A DNA stretch of 64,000 nt from Mycobacterium sp. Aquia_213 (GTDB lineage Bacteria; Actinomycetota; Actinomycetes; Mycobacteriales; Mycobacteriaceae): assembly GCF_026625985.1 (NCBI RefSeq), contig NZ_CP113116.1, forward strand, positions 2,542,001 to 2,606,000. Direction: 5' to 3'. Of this stretch, positions 17,929 through 29,303 are shown one piece after another. The notes under the pieces are model-generated. The model saw only the letters and a list, made by a program, of their open reading frames with translations. It was not told the origin of the DNA and did not search any database. How positions within the stretch are numbered: the stretch's first letter is position 1; every line of letters begins with the position of its first letter. The translations under genes and the position numbers were made by a program.

Positions 17929-18638
17929 TTTCGTTGCCTCCGTGATGGTTCCAGTGCCCGGTCCTTCACCGACTCGACTTCGTAAAGCCGCTCGCCGATT
18001 GGCTCGTCATAACCCGCCCCTTTTTCGAGTATCGTTCCCACGGGACAGATGTCGACGGCCTCGCGGACTTGTTCGGGGGGCATCTTGTTGGCCAGTTCGA
18101 CATCGATCTCGATGCGGGCATCCGCGCCGCGGCCGCTGATGCTGAAAATCTTCTTGCCGGTCTCGTGATCCCGGACGAACTCCACACAACGCTGGCAGAA
18201 GATGCAGCGGTCGCGCTCGAGCCAGATTTTGTCCGCCGCGTGTGCGGCAACCCGCTCGGGGAACTGGTAGGGGAAACGGGACACCGTCATGTGCACCTCG
18301 TAGCCGACCGCCTGCAGCGTGCACCGGCCGGACTTCTCACAGCTGGGGCAGTTGTGGTTGCCCTCGGCGAACAGCATCTCCACCAGTGCCTTACGCGCGT
18401 CGGTGGTCTCGGGGTCATTGACCTCCACTCGCATCCCGTCGCTGACCTTGACCGCGCAGGCGGGGGTGACCGCGCCGTTGACCTTGACCGAACACACCCG
18501 GCAGGTGCCCAGGACGGGATGTTCGGGCAGATAGCACAGGGTGGGGATGTAGACCCCCGCCTCGGCGGCGACATCGACGAGCGTCGCGCCCTCCTCGCAG
18601 GTGACGGTTGTGCCGTCGATCTCGATCCGGACGCTCAC
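17925..18638 (-). CDS. hoxU: hydrogenase diaphorase ferredoxin-like subunit HoxU
   Basis: A 237-residue homologue of the NuoG N-terminus. It has a [2Fe-2S] site (CYLPEHPVLGTCRVC and a later Cys), a His/Cys-ligated cluster (HNCPSCEKSGRC) and a CIFCQRC...CPVG cluster. It wires HoxY to HoxF. The start overlaps the hoxF stop by four bases, so the proteins are coupled. Confidence 0.95.
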   Translation of the reverse strand: MSVRIEIDGTTVTCEEGATLVDVAAEAGVYIPTLCYLPEHPVLGTCRVCSVKVNGAVTPACAVKVSDGMRVEVNDPETTDARKALVEMLFAEGNHNCPSCEKSGRCTLQAVGYEVHMTVSRFPYQFPERVAAHAADKIWLERDRCIFCQRCVEFVRDHETGKKIFSISGRGADARIEIDVELANKMPPEQVREAVDICPVGTILEKGAGYDEPIGERLYEVESVKDRALEPSRRQRK

Positions 18639-20419
18639 GGCGACTCCTGTGGTGCGAGCGCGGCAACGGCTTGGGCATAACCGGTCAGCTCAGCCGCCGA
18701 GTCGAAGGACGGCAGCAGGTTGCCGTTGCGCTCACGAAGTCGGGCCGAATAGATTTCCGGGAACTTCTTCAGCGTGGTCAGGATCGGATTGGGCGAGGTG
18801 GCACCGAGTCCGCATCGGCTGGTTTTAGCGACGATCCCACCCCAGGCAACCATGTCGTCGAGATCGGATCGGACGGCCCGACCCGCGGCTACCAGGCCGA
18901 CCTTCTGCTGCAGCATCACATTGCCCGCACGACAGGGCACACAAATGCCGCAGGACTCGTCGACGAAGAACTGCATGAAGTCCGCAACGATGTCGATCAG
19001 GTCGCGTTCGTGGTTGAACACCATGAAGGAGCCGTTGCAGGACAGATCGTCATAGGCGAGCCTGCGGTCGGCGTCGGCGGCCACCGAGAGCATCTCGCCG
19101 GAAGGACCGCTGATCTGTACGGCCCGGGGGTTGTCGGCGCCGACCATGCCGAGCACCTCGCGCAACGTGACCCCCCACTCCGTCTCATAGATCCCGGGCG
19201 CGGCGCAGTCGCCGGCGACGCTGAGCAGCCGGGTGCCGGTTGACCCTGGTACCCCCATTGCCGCGAACCACCCGGCACCTTCCAGCATGATCCGGGTGGC
19301 CGCGGCGAATGTCTCGACGTTGTTGACCACCGTCGGCTTGCCCAGGAAACCGTGCTCGACCGGGAAGGGCGGCTTGAGTCGCGGCGTTCCCCGTTTACCC
19401 TCACAGGACTCGAGCAGCGCGGTTTCGTCGCCGCAGATGTAGGCCCCGGCACCCAACTGGATGCGGATGTCGAACCCGTCGTCGAGTACTCCACCCTCGC
19501 GTAGCTCCGTCAGCTGCCGTGTGAGGTAGTCGCGCAGATACGCGTACTCCGCGCGAAGGTAGAGGATGCCGTGCCGGGCGCCGACGCCGTGGGCCGCGAT
19601 CGCCATGCCCACGAATACCTGCTTGGGAGAGTAGGTCAGCAACGCCCGGTCCTTGAAGGTCCCGGGCTCGCCCTCGTCGGCGTTGCAGATGATGTACTTC
19701 TCGGCGCCGGTGGCTGCGCGGCAGAAATTCCACTTGTTCCCGGTGGGGAAACCCGCGCCGCCCAGCCCCCGCAGCCCGGACTCGGTGATGGTGGCGATCA
19801 CGTTCTCGGGGGTCATCGCGAGGCAGCGGTGCCACAACGCGCTGTAATCGGTTCCACCGCAAAAGAACACCGGTCCCGACGTATGAACGGTGGTGCGTGT
19901 CAGCGCATCGACATACGCCACGTCGTCGCGTGGCAGGCCAGCCGGATTGGCGATCTGCGCCGGCGAGTCACCCCTTCTCAGTCCCTCGATGATCTCGCCG
20001 ACCGAAGCCGGTGTCAGGTCGGTGAACACGACATCGTCGATGAGCATCGCCGGTTCGTGGTCACTCAACCCGATGCACGCGGTTTCAAACAGCCCGAAAT
20101 CGGCAGAGCCGAGCCCGCCGAATCGTGTCTCGGTGGCGAGTTCCAATGCGTCATAAACCTGTTGGTAGCCATGCATTTTCGCGATGACGGTGTTGCTCAG
20201 ATAAATCCGATGACGCCCCGACGGTGTGGTGTGGAAGAAATGGTAAAACGTCGCGGTCTCCAGAACATCTTCGACGGACAGCTCGAGCCAATCGGCAATC
20301 CCGGCGGCGGATTCGGCTGAAATGTAGCCGAATTCGCGTTGCACATCCCACAAGATGTCAATGAGCCTAGTGCGGTCTGGCTCATGCCGATTGAGAATCG
20401 TCGCGATACCGGAAGTCAT
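18635..20419 (-). CDS. hoxF: NAD-binding diaphorase subunit HoxF (NuoE-NuoF fusion)
   Basis: The 594-residue protein joins a NuoE-like domain (about 1-160) to a NuoF-like domain. The latter has the FMN/NADH motifs GLGGAGFPTGNKW and GAGAYICGDETALLES and a [4Fe-4S] site ESCGICVPCR with a later Cys. In the NuoE-like part only one cysteine (in TACIGLSDHEPA) remains where four normally bind [2Fe-2S], so that cluster is probably absent. It reduces NAD+ with electrons from H2, or the reverse. First gene of hoxFUYHW. The ribosome site is weak; a small inverted repeat lies 13 bases upstream. Confidence 0.94.
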   Translation of the reverse strand: MTSGIATILNRHEPDRTRLIDILWDVQREFGYISAESAAGIADWLELSVEDVLETATFYHFFHTTPSGRHRIYLSNTVIAKMHGYQQVYDALELATETRFGGLGSADFGLFETACIGLSDHEPAMLIDDVVFTDLTPASVGEIIEGLRRGDSPAQIANPAGLPRDDVAYVDALTRTTVHTSGPVFFCGGTDYSALWHRCLAMTPENVIATITESGLRGLGGAGFPTGNKWNFCRAATGAEKYIICNADEGEPGTFKDRALLTYSPKQVFVGMAIAAHGVGARHGILYLRAEYAYLRDYLTRQLTELREGGVLDDGFDIRIQLGAGAYICGDETALLESCEGKRGTPRLKPPFPVEHGFLGKPTVVNNVETFAAATRIMLEGAGWFAAMGVPGSTGTRLLSVAGDCAAPGIYETEWGVTLREVLGMVGADNPRAVQISGPSGEMLSVAADADRRLAYDDLSCNGSFMVFNHERDLIDIVADFMQFFVDESCGICVPCRAGNVMLQQKVGLVAAGRAVRSDLDDMVAWGGIVAKTSRCGLGATSPNPILTTLKKFPEIYSARLRERNGNLLPSFDSAAELTGYAQAVAALAPQESP

Positions 20420-20431
20420 CGTTGCTGCACC

Positions 20432-20448
20432 ACCCTGTCACTCAGGGT
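20432..20448. promoter_or_regulatory. inverted repeat before hoxF
   Basis: ACCCTGTCACTCAGGGT has 6-bp arms around a 5-base spacer, 13 bases before the hoxF ATG. It could be an operator or the start of a leader hairpin; the evidence is only symmetry and position. Confidence 0.3.
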
Positions 20449-20586
20449 ATCGGGTAGTCGCTGCTGTCTGCTTGTTGTAGCGCGCTGACGTAGTCCAGCG
20501 CTCGCGGGTGGTCCCGTCGGCGCCGACCGGTACCGCGAGCAGGCCCTTCGAAGGTCCGGGCGCGGGTCGATGGAACGCGCCACTGC

Positions 20587-22983
<2,397 letters not shown>

Positions 22984-23092
22984 GACCTGTCCTCTCGTAG
23001 CGCGTCAAGCAGTCCGCTCGACCCGCGCTTACCTGCAATAGCGCCACAAATGCCAACCTTTCACGGCGGTACGTACGGTGCCAGGGCCGAAG

Positions 23093-23110
23093 GTCACCCG
23101 AACGGGTGAC
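23093..23110. repeat. perfect 8-2-8 palindrome upstream of ppsA
   Basis: GTCACCCGAACGGGTGAC has perfect 8-bp arms. It lies 110 bases before ppsA and 58 bases after the MFS stop. It could be a terminator stem or an operator for ppsA. Confidence 0.45.
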
Positions 23111-23142
23111 GGTACGACGCTAGGTGGCTTCGGCGGCCGGGA

Positions 23143-23162
23143 TGCATGCTCTCCAGCATGCA
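23143..23162 (-). terminator. hairpin after the MFS transporter gene
   Basis: TGCATGCT and AGCATGCA form an 8-bp stem around CTCC, starting five bases past the MFS stop on the minus strand. No clear U-tract follows. Confidence 0.45.
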
Positions 23163-23167
23163 GTCAG

Positions 23168-24409
23168 TCAGTCCGATGCAGCGCTGGATTTGGTGCGGAC
23201 CCACGCACTGATGGTGACGACGAGCAGGACTGCTGCCAGGAAGCCACCGGCGATTCCTGAGATCAGTAGCGGCAGTTGGCCTGTCGCGCCCCAGAGCAGA
23301 CCGGCCCACAGACCAGCGGACAAAGCCGCGAAGCCCGTCGCGCCCTGAAATATGCCTTGGGCGCTCGACTGCAGTTCGGCGGGAACGAGTCCGGAGATCC
23401 ATGCCTTTCCGACGCCGTCGGTGCACGCGGTGAACAGCCCGTACAGCCCGAGGATGAGCCACGCCGCGACCTTGTCGGTGGTGAGTCCGAGCCCGGTGTA
23501 GCCGGCGGCGAAAAAGACCATGCCTATCCCGAATACCGTAGGTTTCGGGATGCGATCAGCCAGTGATCCGGCCGGGTAACTGCCCAACGCATATACCATG
23601 TTGTATCCCACGTAGGCCAGTATCACTTCGGCCACGGAGAATCCGATCTCCTTGAGACGCAACAGGATTAGGGCATCGGGGAAGTTGACGACGCCGAAGG
23701 CTGTCAGCAGCACGATCACCCGCCAATACCGGCCTGGCAGATCACGCAGGGTCGCTGCCAACCGTCGTGGCCGCACCCGCTGCGCCGGTCGGGGACGCTC
23801 CCGCACCAACGCGACCAGGGCCACACTGAGGACGGCCGGAACGATTGCGACATAGAGCAGCGGCGAAATCTCATGGTCGAGCAACTCGTATCCGGCAAGC
23901 CCGATTAACGGTCCAGCAACCGCGCCCAGTGTGTCCATCGCGCGGTGAAACCCGAACACGCGGCCGCGGCTGGCTTCGTCGATTCCGTCGACGAGCAGTG
24001 CGTCGCGCGGTGCACCCCGGATACCTTTGCCCACTCGATCGACCACGCGTCCGGTCAGGACCCCGGGCCACGCACCGGCGACCGCAACGATCACCTTGCC
24101 GAGCGCGGCCATCCCGTAGCCCGCAGCAATGAGAGGACGCCGCGCAAATCTATCCCCGAGTGGTCCAGCCGCCAGTTTTGTCAGCGACGCGGTTCCCTCG
24201 GCCGCGCCTTCGACCACTCCTACGACGGCCGGTGGCGCACCGAGAACTGCGGTCAGGTAGATCGGTAATAGCGGGTACAGCAATTCGCTTGCGGTGTCCT
24301 GCAGGAACGAAACAGCCGATAACACCCACACATTGCGCGTCAGCCAGCTTCTGGTTTTGGCCGCATGAACGATCACAGGTAGGCGTCGCCGTTCACCACG
24401 GCCGCGCAT
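23168..24409 (-). CDS. MFS transporter
   Basis: A 413-residue protein with about twelve hydrophobic segments and the MFS loop motif around GPLGDRFARRPLI (about residues 85-97). A repeat-related loop, GSLADRIPKP, lies in the second half. The N-terminus is basic. The substrate is not evident. The family includes drug and metabolite exporters. It stands between ppsA and the OtsB/GH65 gene on the same strand, with hairpins after its stop, so it is probably a separate unit. Confidence 0.82.
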   Translation of the reverse strand: MRGRGERRRLPVIVHAAKTRSWLTRNVWVLSAVSFLQDTASELLYPLLPIYLTAVLGAPPAVVGVVEGAAEGTASLTKLAAGPLGDRFARRPLIAAGYGMAALGKVIVAVAGAWPGVLTGRVVDRVGKGIRGAPRDALLVDGIDEASRGRVFGFHRAMDTLGAVAGPLIGLAGYELLDHEISPLLYVAIVPAVLSVALVALVRERPRPAQRVRPRRLAATLRDLPGRYWRVIVLLTAFGVVNFPDALILLRLKEIGFSVAEVILAYVGYNMVYALGSYPAGSLADRIPKPTVFGIGMVFFAAGYTGLGLTTDKVAAWLILGLYGLFTACTDGVGKAWISGLVPAELQSSAQGIFQGATGFAALSAGLWAGLLWGATGQLPLLISGIAGGFLAAVLLVVTISAWVRTKSSAASD

Positions 24410-24507
24410 GATGACCAGATTGGGCTATCTCGGGCGCTCGCCGATACCCGAATGGCGATCGTACCGCCAACATCTGCCGCCTCCCGCCGCATGTGTCGGT
24501 TGGGCTG

Positions 24508-27500
24508 TCAGCCGGGAAATCGGACCGTGGTCCCAGGCATCAATTGAACGACTCGGCCACGACATTCCACTTCGACTCCGGCGGCGTCGCGTGGATCCAC
24601 ACTGATGATCACGCCCTTTCCGCTGACCCGCAGGTGCAGGTGCAGACCCCGATAGTGGATCGGGAATGCCAGCACGCCAAGTGCTTCCGGCCAGTGCGGG
24701 GAGAGGATGATGCGGTTGGATCGGGTCTCCACCCCGGTAAAGCATCGCTGCACGAGGTCGACGCTGCCGGCCATGGCCGCCAGATGGATGCCTTCGGACG
24801 TGGTGCCGCCCTGGATGTCTGAGACGTCGGACTTCAGTGCCTGTTGGAAGAACTCCATGGCGCGATGGCGGTTGGCCCGGGCGAGCACCCAGGTATGCAC
24901 CACACCGCTGAGCGTCGACCCGTGCGACGTGCGGGCCAGGTAGTAGTCAACCATTGCTGGGACCTTGTCGGGCATAAAGTGATAGCCAAGTCGCTCCAAT
25001 AGCTCACCCAACTCCGTTGCCGACAACAGATAAAGCAGCATGAGGACGTCGGCCTGCTTGGAAGCCTTGTAGCGGTTCACGTCGTCGTTCTCCGCCTCGA
25101 GGATGCGGTCGAGGCGTTGGATATTGCCGTACTGCCGCCGGTAACGGTCCCAGTCCAGTTCCTCCAACTCGCCGTATCCCTCGAACTGGCTGATGAGGCC
25201 GTCGTGGAACGGGACATACATCCGTCGGCTTACCTCTTCCCAGTGCGCCAATTCCGTGTTGTGCAGTCCGAGCGTCTCTCTTAAGTCGAGTCGGTTCGGC
25301 AGCGGTAGCAGTTTCAGTGCGTCGAGGGCCCGCATGATTACCCAGACCGCCATCACGTTGGTGTATGCGTTGTTGTCGATGCCGTCGTGAGGCGCGTCGG
25401 GATAGCCCGAGTGGAATTCGTCGGGCCCGATGACGCCCCGGATGCTGTAGCGTTCGCGTTCCTGGTCGTACGTGGCCCTACTTACCCAGAAGCGTGCGAT
25501 CTCGGCGAGCATCTCCGCGCCATAGTCGATCAGGTAGGCGAGATCCCCGGTGACCTGATAAAAGTTCCACGCGCTATAGGCAACGGCAATGCCGATGTGG
25601 TGCGCACGGGCGCTGGAGTCGGGGTTCCACCGGCCGCTGCGCGGATTGAGGTGCAGGCGTTGACTTTCCTCGCGTCCATCGCTGCCGGATTGCCACGGGA
25701 ACATCGCACCGGAGTAGCCCGCCACCGTGGCGGCGTGACGTGCCTCGGGCAGGCGCCGGTAGCGGTAGGCCAGCAGCGACCGGGTGATCATGGGCAGCCG
25801 TAAATTGAGCACCGGGAAGATGAACAGCTCATCCCAGAAGATGTGCCCGCGATACGCCTCTCCGTTAAGTCCACGAGCCGGTACGCCGACGTCGAGGTCG
25901 CAATTGTTGGGTGAAACCGTCTGCAGCAGATGCAGGAGATGCAGTCGCAGGATGCGTGATTCATCGGTGAAGTCTTCGAACTCGATGGACATCCGCTCCC
26001 ACAGATGTAACCAGGCATTCAGGTGCCCGTCGCGCAACTCAGCGAACCCGCCGAGTCGGCCCAGCCAGCGCTGGGCGTCGACAGCGGGTTCGGACGTCGC
26101 GACATCGCGCCCGGTGAAGATGGTCACGATCTTCTCCACGGTCAACTCGTCGCCGGCCGATACCTCGACGGCGATGTCGTGACCGATTTCGGCTGCCTGG
26201 TCGACAAGGCGGTAGGTAGCCGGGACGGGGGTCCCGTCCCGCCAGACGATGCTTCGCGACGCCATGGCAATGGGAATGCGCGATTGCGTCGTCTGAACGG
26301 TCAGCAGCACAGAATTGGCCGAGATCTCCCGTTTTTCTACCAACCCAAGATGCTGGTTGGCCAAATCGCGATATCGCTCCACGAGCGAATTCGTCACGTT
26401 GCCGTCCAGCGTCGAGCGAATCTCGATGGTGCCCGACCAATCCTCAGCGACGATCGTCGTCTGCAGGGCGCCGACGTGGGGCATGTGCATCGCGGCAAAT
26501 CGTTGCTGGGTCAGCGAACTGGTGCGTCCGGCGTCGTCGCAGAAGCGCACCTCCCTGGTCAGTATCGCGCCGCGTAGGTCGAGATTCTGTCGGTAGGACA
26601 ACACTCTGAGCGCGTCGATGTCGAACCAGCTGCCGCCGTCGACGCGGAAGGTCAGGGCGAGCCAGTTGGGCAGGTTGACTAGACTCTCGTTGTCGATTTC
26701 GGTGCCCGATACGTCGTCGACCAGACGGTTGTAAACACCGGCGGTATAGGTGCCCGGATAGTGCACCTGATCGGCCTTCGATTCGGGCGCTGCGCCCCGG
26801 GTTGCGAAGTAACCATTTCCCACCGTGCACAACGACTCACGAAGCTTCTCGCTCTGTGGGTCGTACCCCTCATAGGTGAAATCCCATGCTGTGGAAGACT
26901 TCTCACGTTTAATCGCAAGCCAATTCGATCCGCGCTGCACGAACTCCCGTACCTCATCGGGACTCTGCAGAGCGAAACGGGCGGCCGTCTTTCGGTCGCC
27001 ATCCTCGTCGTGGCGCACCACGATCCCGATGCCGTCGAATTGGATTGCGTCGAAAGCGTCTTCGTCGGTGAGGTCGTCGCCGATGTAGATCGGCAGCATG
27101 GATCCCGTAGCGTCGATGCGATCGCGAATCCAGGCCAGCGTGGTCCCCTTGTCCCAGTCGATGTCAGGCCGCAGCTCGACGAGCATGCGCCCGTTGGTCA
27201 CGCGTAGGCCATCTCGCTGTCCGAGCTTCTGTGTGGCAGAGACGATCTCGCCGATGTGCTCAGGTGCGACCTCGCGGTAGTGAACCGCGACGGCGAAACG
27301 CTTGTGTTCCACCCGTACTCCGGGGATCTCCGCCAGGCTCGTCCCTAACTCGGCGGCCGCACGCTCGAGGACACCGACGGCGGTGGCGGCCGCTTCGTTT
27401 CGGTGATAAGTACCGTCCGGTCCGGTCAGCTCAAACCCGTGGCTGCCCGCATACCAGATACCCGGTATCGGTACGCGGGTGCGGATATCGGCGAGGTCGC

Positions 27501-28161
27501 GGCCGCTCAATATGGCGACGGGGCATTGCGATGCCAAGCTTTCCAGCGCCTTCTCCGCTCCGTCGACGAGAGTGGCCGCGCTGGGATCGGCAACGATGGG
27601 GGACAAGGTTCCGTCGTAGTCGACAAACACCACCGGTTCTCGGACGCCCAGAACACCGATGATCTGACCGTACGACTCCACCGCATCGGGAAGCTCCGAG
27701 ATCCGCCTGTCACCCGCGCGAACAGCGACGTCCTCCAGATCCGCAACCACGACGTCGGCACCGCCCCCCAGTAGTCGGTCGGGATTCCCGGACGGGTCGA
27801 CACCGATGACAAGCGCGAAGCCGCCGTCCCGGGCCGCCGCTATCCCGGCACCGGCGTCGTCGACGACGACAGACCGTTGCGCACGCGCACCGAGTCGACG
27901 AAGGGCTTCCACGAGGAACGCGGGAGGGAGGCCATCGACACAGACACCGAAAAGGTCGTCAATCCCTGCGGATTTCAAGAGCTGTTGACCGCCTGGGCAC
28001 AACGAATAGACCGCCGTGGCGACCCCCGCGTCGAGTAAATTTCGCACCAGGTTGATCGTCGAATCGAACAGCCGAACACCAGGAGTGTCGGCCAACACAA
28101 CGTCGAGGTTGAAGATCACGGCGTCGTGGTAGCGCGGGTCGACAGTGACCGGCAGCGTCAT
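24508..28161 (-). CDS. otsB1: HAD / trehalose-6-phosphate phosphatase / GH65 fusion (OtsB1-like)
   Basis: A very long protein (1217 residues) with three parts. A HAD-like hydrolase domain occupies about 1-150 (VIFNLDVVLADT, VVVDDAGAG). An OtsB-type phosphatase domain occupies about 165-405 (VVFVDYDGTLSP, AILSGRD, YIGDDLTDEDAF). A GH65 disaccharide phosphorylase/hydrolase domain occupies about 430-1215, with the general acid Glu915 in IGPDEFHSGYP. It matches the architecture of M. tuberculosis Rv2006. Likely substrates are trehalose-6-phosphate and an alpha-linked disaccharide; the real activity is uncertain. The ATG at 28161 overlaps the pfkB stop, so the two genes form an operon. Confidence 0.9.
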   Translation of the reverse strand: MTLPVTVDPRYHDAVIFNLDVVLADTPGVRLFDSTINLVRNLLDAGVATAVYSLCPGGQQLLKSAGIDDLFGVCVDGLPPAFLVEALRRLGARAQRSVVVDDAGAGIAAARDGGFALVIGVDPSGNPDRLLGGGADVVVADLEDVAVRAGDRRISELPDAVESYGQIIGVLGVREPVVFVDYDGTLSPIVADPSAATLVDGAEKALESLASQCPVAILSGRDLADIRTRVPIPGIWYAGSHGFELTGPDGTYHRNEAAATAVGVLERAAAELGTSLAEIPGVRVEHKRFAVAVHYREVAPEHIGEIVSATQKLGQRDGLRVTNGRMLVELRPDIDWDKGTTLAWIRDRIDATGSMLPIYIGDDLTDEDAFDAIQFDGIGIVVRHDEDGDRKTAARFALQSPDEVREFVQRGSNWLAIKREKSSTAWDFTYEGYDPQSEKLRESLCTVGNGYFATRGAAPESKADQVHYPGTYTAGVYNRLVDDVSGTEIDNESLVNLPNWLALTFRVDGGSWFDIDALRVLSYRQNLDLRGAILTREVRFCDDAGRTSSLTQQRFAAMHMPHVGALQTTIVAEDWSGTIEIRSTLDGNVTNSLVERYRDLANQHLGLVEKREISANSVLLTVQTTQSRIPIAMASRSIVWRDGTPVPATYRLVDQAAEIGHDIAVEVSAGDELTVEKIVTIFTGRDVATSEPAVDAQRWLGRLGGFAELRDGHLNAWLHLWERMSIEFEDFTDESRILRLHLLHLLQTVSPNNCDLDVGVPARGLNGEAYRGHIFWDELFIFPVLNLRLPMITRSLLAYRYRRLPEARHAATVAGYSGAMFPWQSGSDGREESQRLHLNPRSGRWNPDSSARAHHIGIAVAYSAWNFYQVTGDLAYLIDYGAEMLAEIARFWVSRATYDQERERYSIRGVIGPDEFHSGYPDAPHDGIDNNAYTNVMAVWVIMRALDALKLLPLPNRLDLRETLGLHNTELAHWEEVSRRMYVPFHDGLISQFEGYGELEELDWDRYRRQYGNIQRLDRILEAENDDVNRYKASKQADVLMLLYLLSATELGELLERLGYHFMPDKVPAMVDYYLARTSHGSTLSGVVHTWVLARANRHRAMEFFQQALKSDVSDIQGGTTSEGIHLAAMAGSVDLVQRCFTGVETRSNRIILSPHWPEALGVLAFPIHYRGLHLHLRVSGKGVIISVDPRDAAGVEVECRGRVVQLMPGTTVRFPG

Positions 28162-29165
28162 GGCGATGTCTTTCCTCGAGCGGACAACCATTGGTTGCGA
28201 TCGACATCTATGGGGTCGGCGACCATCTCGAAGAACCGCTCGACATCTTCGCGGAGGCAGTGCGCAGTGCCGGGAGTCAGCAGCATGGCCGAACCGGCAG
28301 CGATGCCCAGCCGCACCGCCTTGTCGAGTTGCCAGCCGCGGCTAAGTCCCACGGTGATACCGGCGGTCATGGCGTCGCCGGCGCCCACGCCGCTGCCGGA
28401 GGGTACCTTTACCGGCGAATAACGTTGGCTGCCAGTCGGTGTAGCAAGCAGAGCGCCCTCGGACCCGAGTGACACGACGACGAACTGAGCGCAGCCGCGG
28501 TCGATGAGTTCGTGCGCCGCGGCGAGCTGCTCTGATTCGCTGACGAGTTCCCGTCCGAAACATTCGCGTAGTTCTCGTACGCTCGGCTTGAGCAGAAAGA
28601 CGCCCGAAGAGATGTGTCGCAGTCCGGCGCCGGACGTGTCGAGAATCAGCCGCGCACCGCGCTCGCGACAGATGTCGGCGACCCGCTGATAGAAGTCGGC
28701 AGGCACGCCGGGGGGCAGGCTGCCGCTCGCCACGACGAAGTCCGCGGATCCTGTCGCGGCGCTCAGTGTTTCGAGGCACTCGGTCTGCTCGGCATCGGTG
28801 AGCAGCGGACCCGGGAGCACGAACCTGTACTGCTGCCCGGTCGTGTTCTCGTCTACCGTGAAGCTTTCCCTGGTCGAGTGAGCTATGGTGACCCGCTGCA
28901 CCGGCACCCCTGAGTCGGCGACAAGATCGGTCACCTTGTCGCCGGCATGGCCGCCCGCCGGAAAGAGCGCCGATACCGACGCGCCGAGCACGTGGGCGAC
29001 TCGCGCGACGTTGATTCCGCCGCCGCCGGGATCGTAACGGGGCAGCCCGCATCGCATTTTGTCGGTCGGAATGACCCGATCGGTGTGCGTGGTGATGTCG
29101 AGGGCCGGATTCATCGTCAGGGTCACGATTGTGGTTCCCGGCCGCGTCGGTGCCTTCATTGCCAT
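28158..29165 (-). CDS. pfkB: PfkB-type phosphofructokinase
   Basis: The 335-residue ribokinase-family enzyme closely follows M. tuberculosis PfkB (Rv2029c, DosR regulon). Shared features include TLTMNPALDITT, KMRCGLPRYDPGGGGIN, VVASGSLPPGV and the catalytic-Asp motif GSGVGAGDAM. It phosphorylates fructose-6-phosphate and is usually less ATP-inhibited than PfkA. ATG at 29165 is chosen; 29159 is also possible. A DosR-like box lies about 75 bases upstream. It is the first gene of pfkB-otsB1. Confidence 0.92.
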   Translation of the reverse strand: MAMKAPTRPGTTIVTLTMNPALDITTHTDRVIPTDKMRCGLPRYDPGGGGINVARVAHVLGASVSALFPAGGHAGDKVTDLVADSGVPVQRVTIAHSTRESFTVDENTTGQQYRFVLPGPLLTDAEQTECLETLSAATGSADFVVASGSLPPGVPADFYQRVADICRERGARLILDTSGAGLRHISSGVFLLKPSVRELRECFGRELVSESEQLAAAHELIDRGCAQFVVVSLGSEGALLATPTGSQRYSPVKVPSGSGVGAGDAMTAGITVGLSRGWQLDKAVRLGIAAGSAMLLTPGTAHCLREDVERFFEMVADPIDVDRNQWLSARGKTSP

Positions 29166-29230
29166 TGGCTCAACTCTCTCGGGGCAGTCGTAAGCGACAC
29201 CTGAATCCGACCAGTTGACCAATGCCGGCG

Positions 29231-29250
29231 GTAGAGACGGAAGTCCCACG
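29231..29250 (-). promoter_or_regulatory. DosR-like box before pfkB
   Basis: GTAGAGACGGAAGTCCCACG holds the core GRGAC-N4-GTCCC. The 11-base stretch GACGGAAGTCC recurs in the stronger box at 59157-59176. The centre is about 75 bases before the pfkB start. Confidence 0.5.
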
Positions 29251-29303
29251 CCCCGTGGGTCGTTCGTCGGCATTCAACTGAACGGCCGGACAAGCCATCA
29301 CAT

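Noticed and set aside
20508..20513. GGGACC half-site upstream of hoxF as a DosR box
   Set aside because: Only one half-site is present and the partner half is absent; too weak to claim hypoxic control of hox.
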